From JABMRP01 sp964444795 (GTDB taxonomy: Bacteria > Planctomycetota > Planctomycetia > Pirellulales > Thermoguttaceae), in the NCBI GenBank assembly GCA_964444795.1, contig CAYUIQ010000323.1, positions 1-8,162 of the forward strand: 8,162 bases of DNA, written 5' to 3'. Every line of letters starts with the position of its first letter. Position 1 is the stretch's first letter. Below, piece by piece: positions 7,091 through 8,162 of this stretch. The notes beneath the pieces were generated by a model. It did no database searches. It was not told where the DNA came from and worked only from the letters and a program-made list of their open reading frames with translations. Both the position numbers and the translations under genes were made by a program.

Positions 7091-7120
7091 GACCCGGGGG
7101 ATGCAACCCCCGGGCGTGGT
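7091..7120 (-). repeat. GC-rich palindromic repeat, copy 2 (inverted)
   Basis: Inverted partner of 6986-7015, with an 8-base perfect stem CCCGGGGG (7093-7100) / CCCCCGGG (7107-7114) around the loop ATGCAA. It begins only 18 bases after the stop codon of the minus-strand isomerase gene, so it could also end or protect that transcript, though no T-run follows. The head-to-head arrangement with 75 bases between copies is like a BIME-type REP pair. Confidence 0.75.
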
Positions 7121-7138
7121 TTCGTCTCCCCACGGTCG

Positions 7139-8029
7139 TCATGCCACGATCGGACGGAGGAAATCGACGCTGTCGCGGATGTTCTCGTCCGAGCCGTGGC
7201 ATTCGATCGACACAACGCCGTCCCAGTCGGTCTCTTTGAGGAACTCCAGGCACTTCTTAATGTTCTCGGCATTGACACCTCCGCCGACCGGAACCGTGCT
7301 GGTGGCGATGCCCGTCTCTTCGCCCCGGCATGCGGCGGCCAATTCCTCGCTGACGTCTTTGATATGGGCGTGGGAAAGGTACTTGCGGAATCGGGTAAGG
7401 TACTCCAGCGGATCGAGCCCGGAGATGAACGAATTGCCCGTGTCGAAGTTGAACTTCAGATACTCCGACTCGAAGTAGGCAAACAGCCGTTCCATGAACT
7501 CGCCGTCGGTCGTGTAGGGGCCGTGCGGCTCGACGTTGATGATCACCTCGTAGTCTTCCGCCCAGGAGAGGACCTGGCGATAGTTGTCGCAGGTGATGCG
7601 GAAGATGTCGTCCTTGCTGAACCCCTCGATCTCGAAGGCCCCGTCGACCGTATCGACCATCGGGCAGCCACATTCGGCGGCGAAGCGGATCGACTGCTGG
7701 GCGTATTGCACGCCGAAGGCCGACCCGTCGGGACCCATTAGCGGGAACGAGCCGTCGAGTTGCGAGATCTTCAACCCCTTTTCGTCGCAGTATCGTCGCA
7801 GCGCCCGGGGACTGGATTGCAGCGACACGGCCGGATCGTAGCCCATCGCCTGAATGAAATACTGGCCGTGGATTACGGCAAATTCGATGTGTTCGATGCT
7901 GTATTTGACGGCCGACTCACAGGCGGCCTCGAAGTTGCCGCTCAAGGGCCGCCAGACGACTCTTCGCGGGAAGAACACCGTCTGGATGTACGCAACGGAA
8001 GACGAGCCGCTCTCACTCGTCGTCCGCAA
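7139..8029 (-). CDS. Sugar phosphate isomerase/epimerase (xylose isomerase-like TIM barrel), 5' end uncertain
   Basis: Up to 296 residues of the xylose-isomerase-like/AP-endonuclease-2 TIM-barrel superfamily, which interconverts or epimerises sugars using a divalent metal. The four expected metal ligands are present: E167 in INVEPHG, D196 in NFDTGN, H222 in SHAHIKD and E276 in SIECHG (numbered from TTG 8029). Recognisable family sequence begins at about residue 14 (YIQTVFF) with the first beta strand. No signal peptide is seen, so it is probably cytoplasmic. The start is poor: the longest frame begins with TTG at 8029, the next option is GTG at 7978 inside the first strand, and neither has a ribosome site. 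Residues 1-13 are antisense to a better coding frame on the plus strand. The body of the gene looks intact; its true first residues may be missing. The stop is TGA at 7141-7139. Substrate unknown. Confidence 0.88.
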   Translation of the reverse strand: MRTTSESGSSSVAYIQTVFFPRRVVWRPLSGNFEAACESAVKYSIEHIEFAVIHGQYFIQAMGYDPAVSLQSSPRALRRYCDEKGLKISQLDGSFPLMGPDGSAFGVQYAQQSIRFAAECGCPMVDTVDGAFEIEGFSKDDIFRITCDNYRQVLSWAEDYEVIINVEPHGPYTTDGEFMERLFAYFESEYLKFNFDTGNSFISGLDPLEYLTRFRKYLSHAHIKDVSEELAAACRGEETGIATSTVPVGGGVNAENIKKCLEFLKETDWDGVVSIECHGSDENIRDSVDFLRPIVA

Positions 8030-8162
8030 CGTCGGCGTTGCGAGCTATGGTGATGTTGTCACCTACACGCTGACCGGGCCGGGTGACAACACACTCGCAG
8101 AGGGCGACTTGGCGAGGGGCAAGCACGTGGAGCTGAAGCCGGCGAAGCCGTCACGGGGCGTT
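7986..8162 (+). CDS. Fragment of unrecognised protein, open to right edge
   Basis: In the plus frame containing bases 7998-8000 the sequence is open to the window end, while the other two plus frames and all three minus frames close within this stretch. From about 7998 the translation is protein-like: EDEPLSLVVRNVGVASYG, then DVVTYTLTGPGDN, alternating hydrophobic strands as in an extracellular beta-sandwich, with G/C at most third codon positions. ATG 7986 is only a nominal left limit; no good ribosome site precedes it, and the frame overlaps the 5' end of the minus-strand isomerase. It is more likely an interior piece of a gene joined here by rearrangement or misassembly than a gene that begins here. 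I do not recognise the family. Confidence 0.45.
   Translation, partial: MYATEDEPLSLVVRNVGVASYGDVVTYTLTGPGDNTLAEGDLARGKHVELKPAKPSRGV

Overview
The window looks like an accessory carbohydrate-degradation locus from a PVC-group bacterium, most likely a planctomycete. This rests on the high-GC coding sequence, a formylglycine-type sulfatase, a Tat-signal sugar-isomerase-like protein, a ThuA-family protein, and a long secreted GH2 enzyme with an extra beta-sandwich module. These are family and lineage impressions from reading the translations; no search was run.

Layout. (1) 1-602, minus: the N-terminal third of a secreted type I sulfatase that runs off the left edge. (2) 603-962: a divergent control region holding three short palindromes. 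(3) 963-2411, plus: a 482-residue Tat-signal protein related to L-fucose/L-arabinose isomerases. (4) 2543-6163, plus: a 1,206-residue secreted GH2 glycosidase. A module of about 200 residues is inserted inside its catalytic barrel, and a glutamine-amidotransferase-like domain sits at its C terminus. (5) 6227-6955, minus: a secreted ThuA-family protein, convergent with the GH2 gene. (6) 6956-7138: two 30-base inverted copies of a GC-rich palindrome flanking a 75-base AT-richer segment with a promoter-like element and helically spaced pentamers. (7) 7139-about 7990, minus: a xylose-isomerase-type TIM-barrel sugar isomerase/epimerase with all four metal ligands but no credible start. (8) about 7986-8162, plus: a fragment of an unidentified protein whose frame overlaps the 5' end of gene 7.

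Inferred teamwork: the sulfatase would strip sulfate from a glycan, the GH2 enzyme would release a sugar outside the cytoplasm, and the two isomerase-like proteins and ThuA would act on the released or oxidised sugar. The substrate cannot be read from sequence. The right end, where a gene start collides with an unrelated reading frame, may be a rearrangement or an assembly chimera and should be treated with caution.
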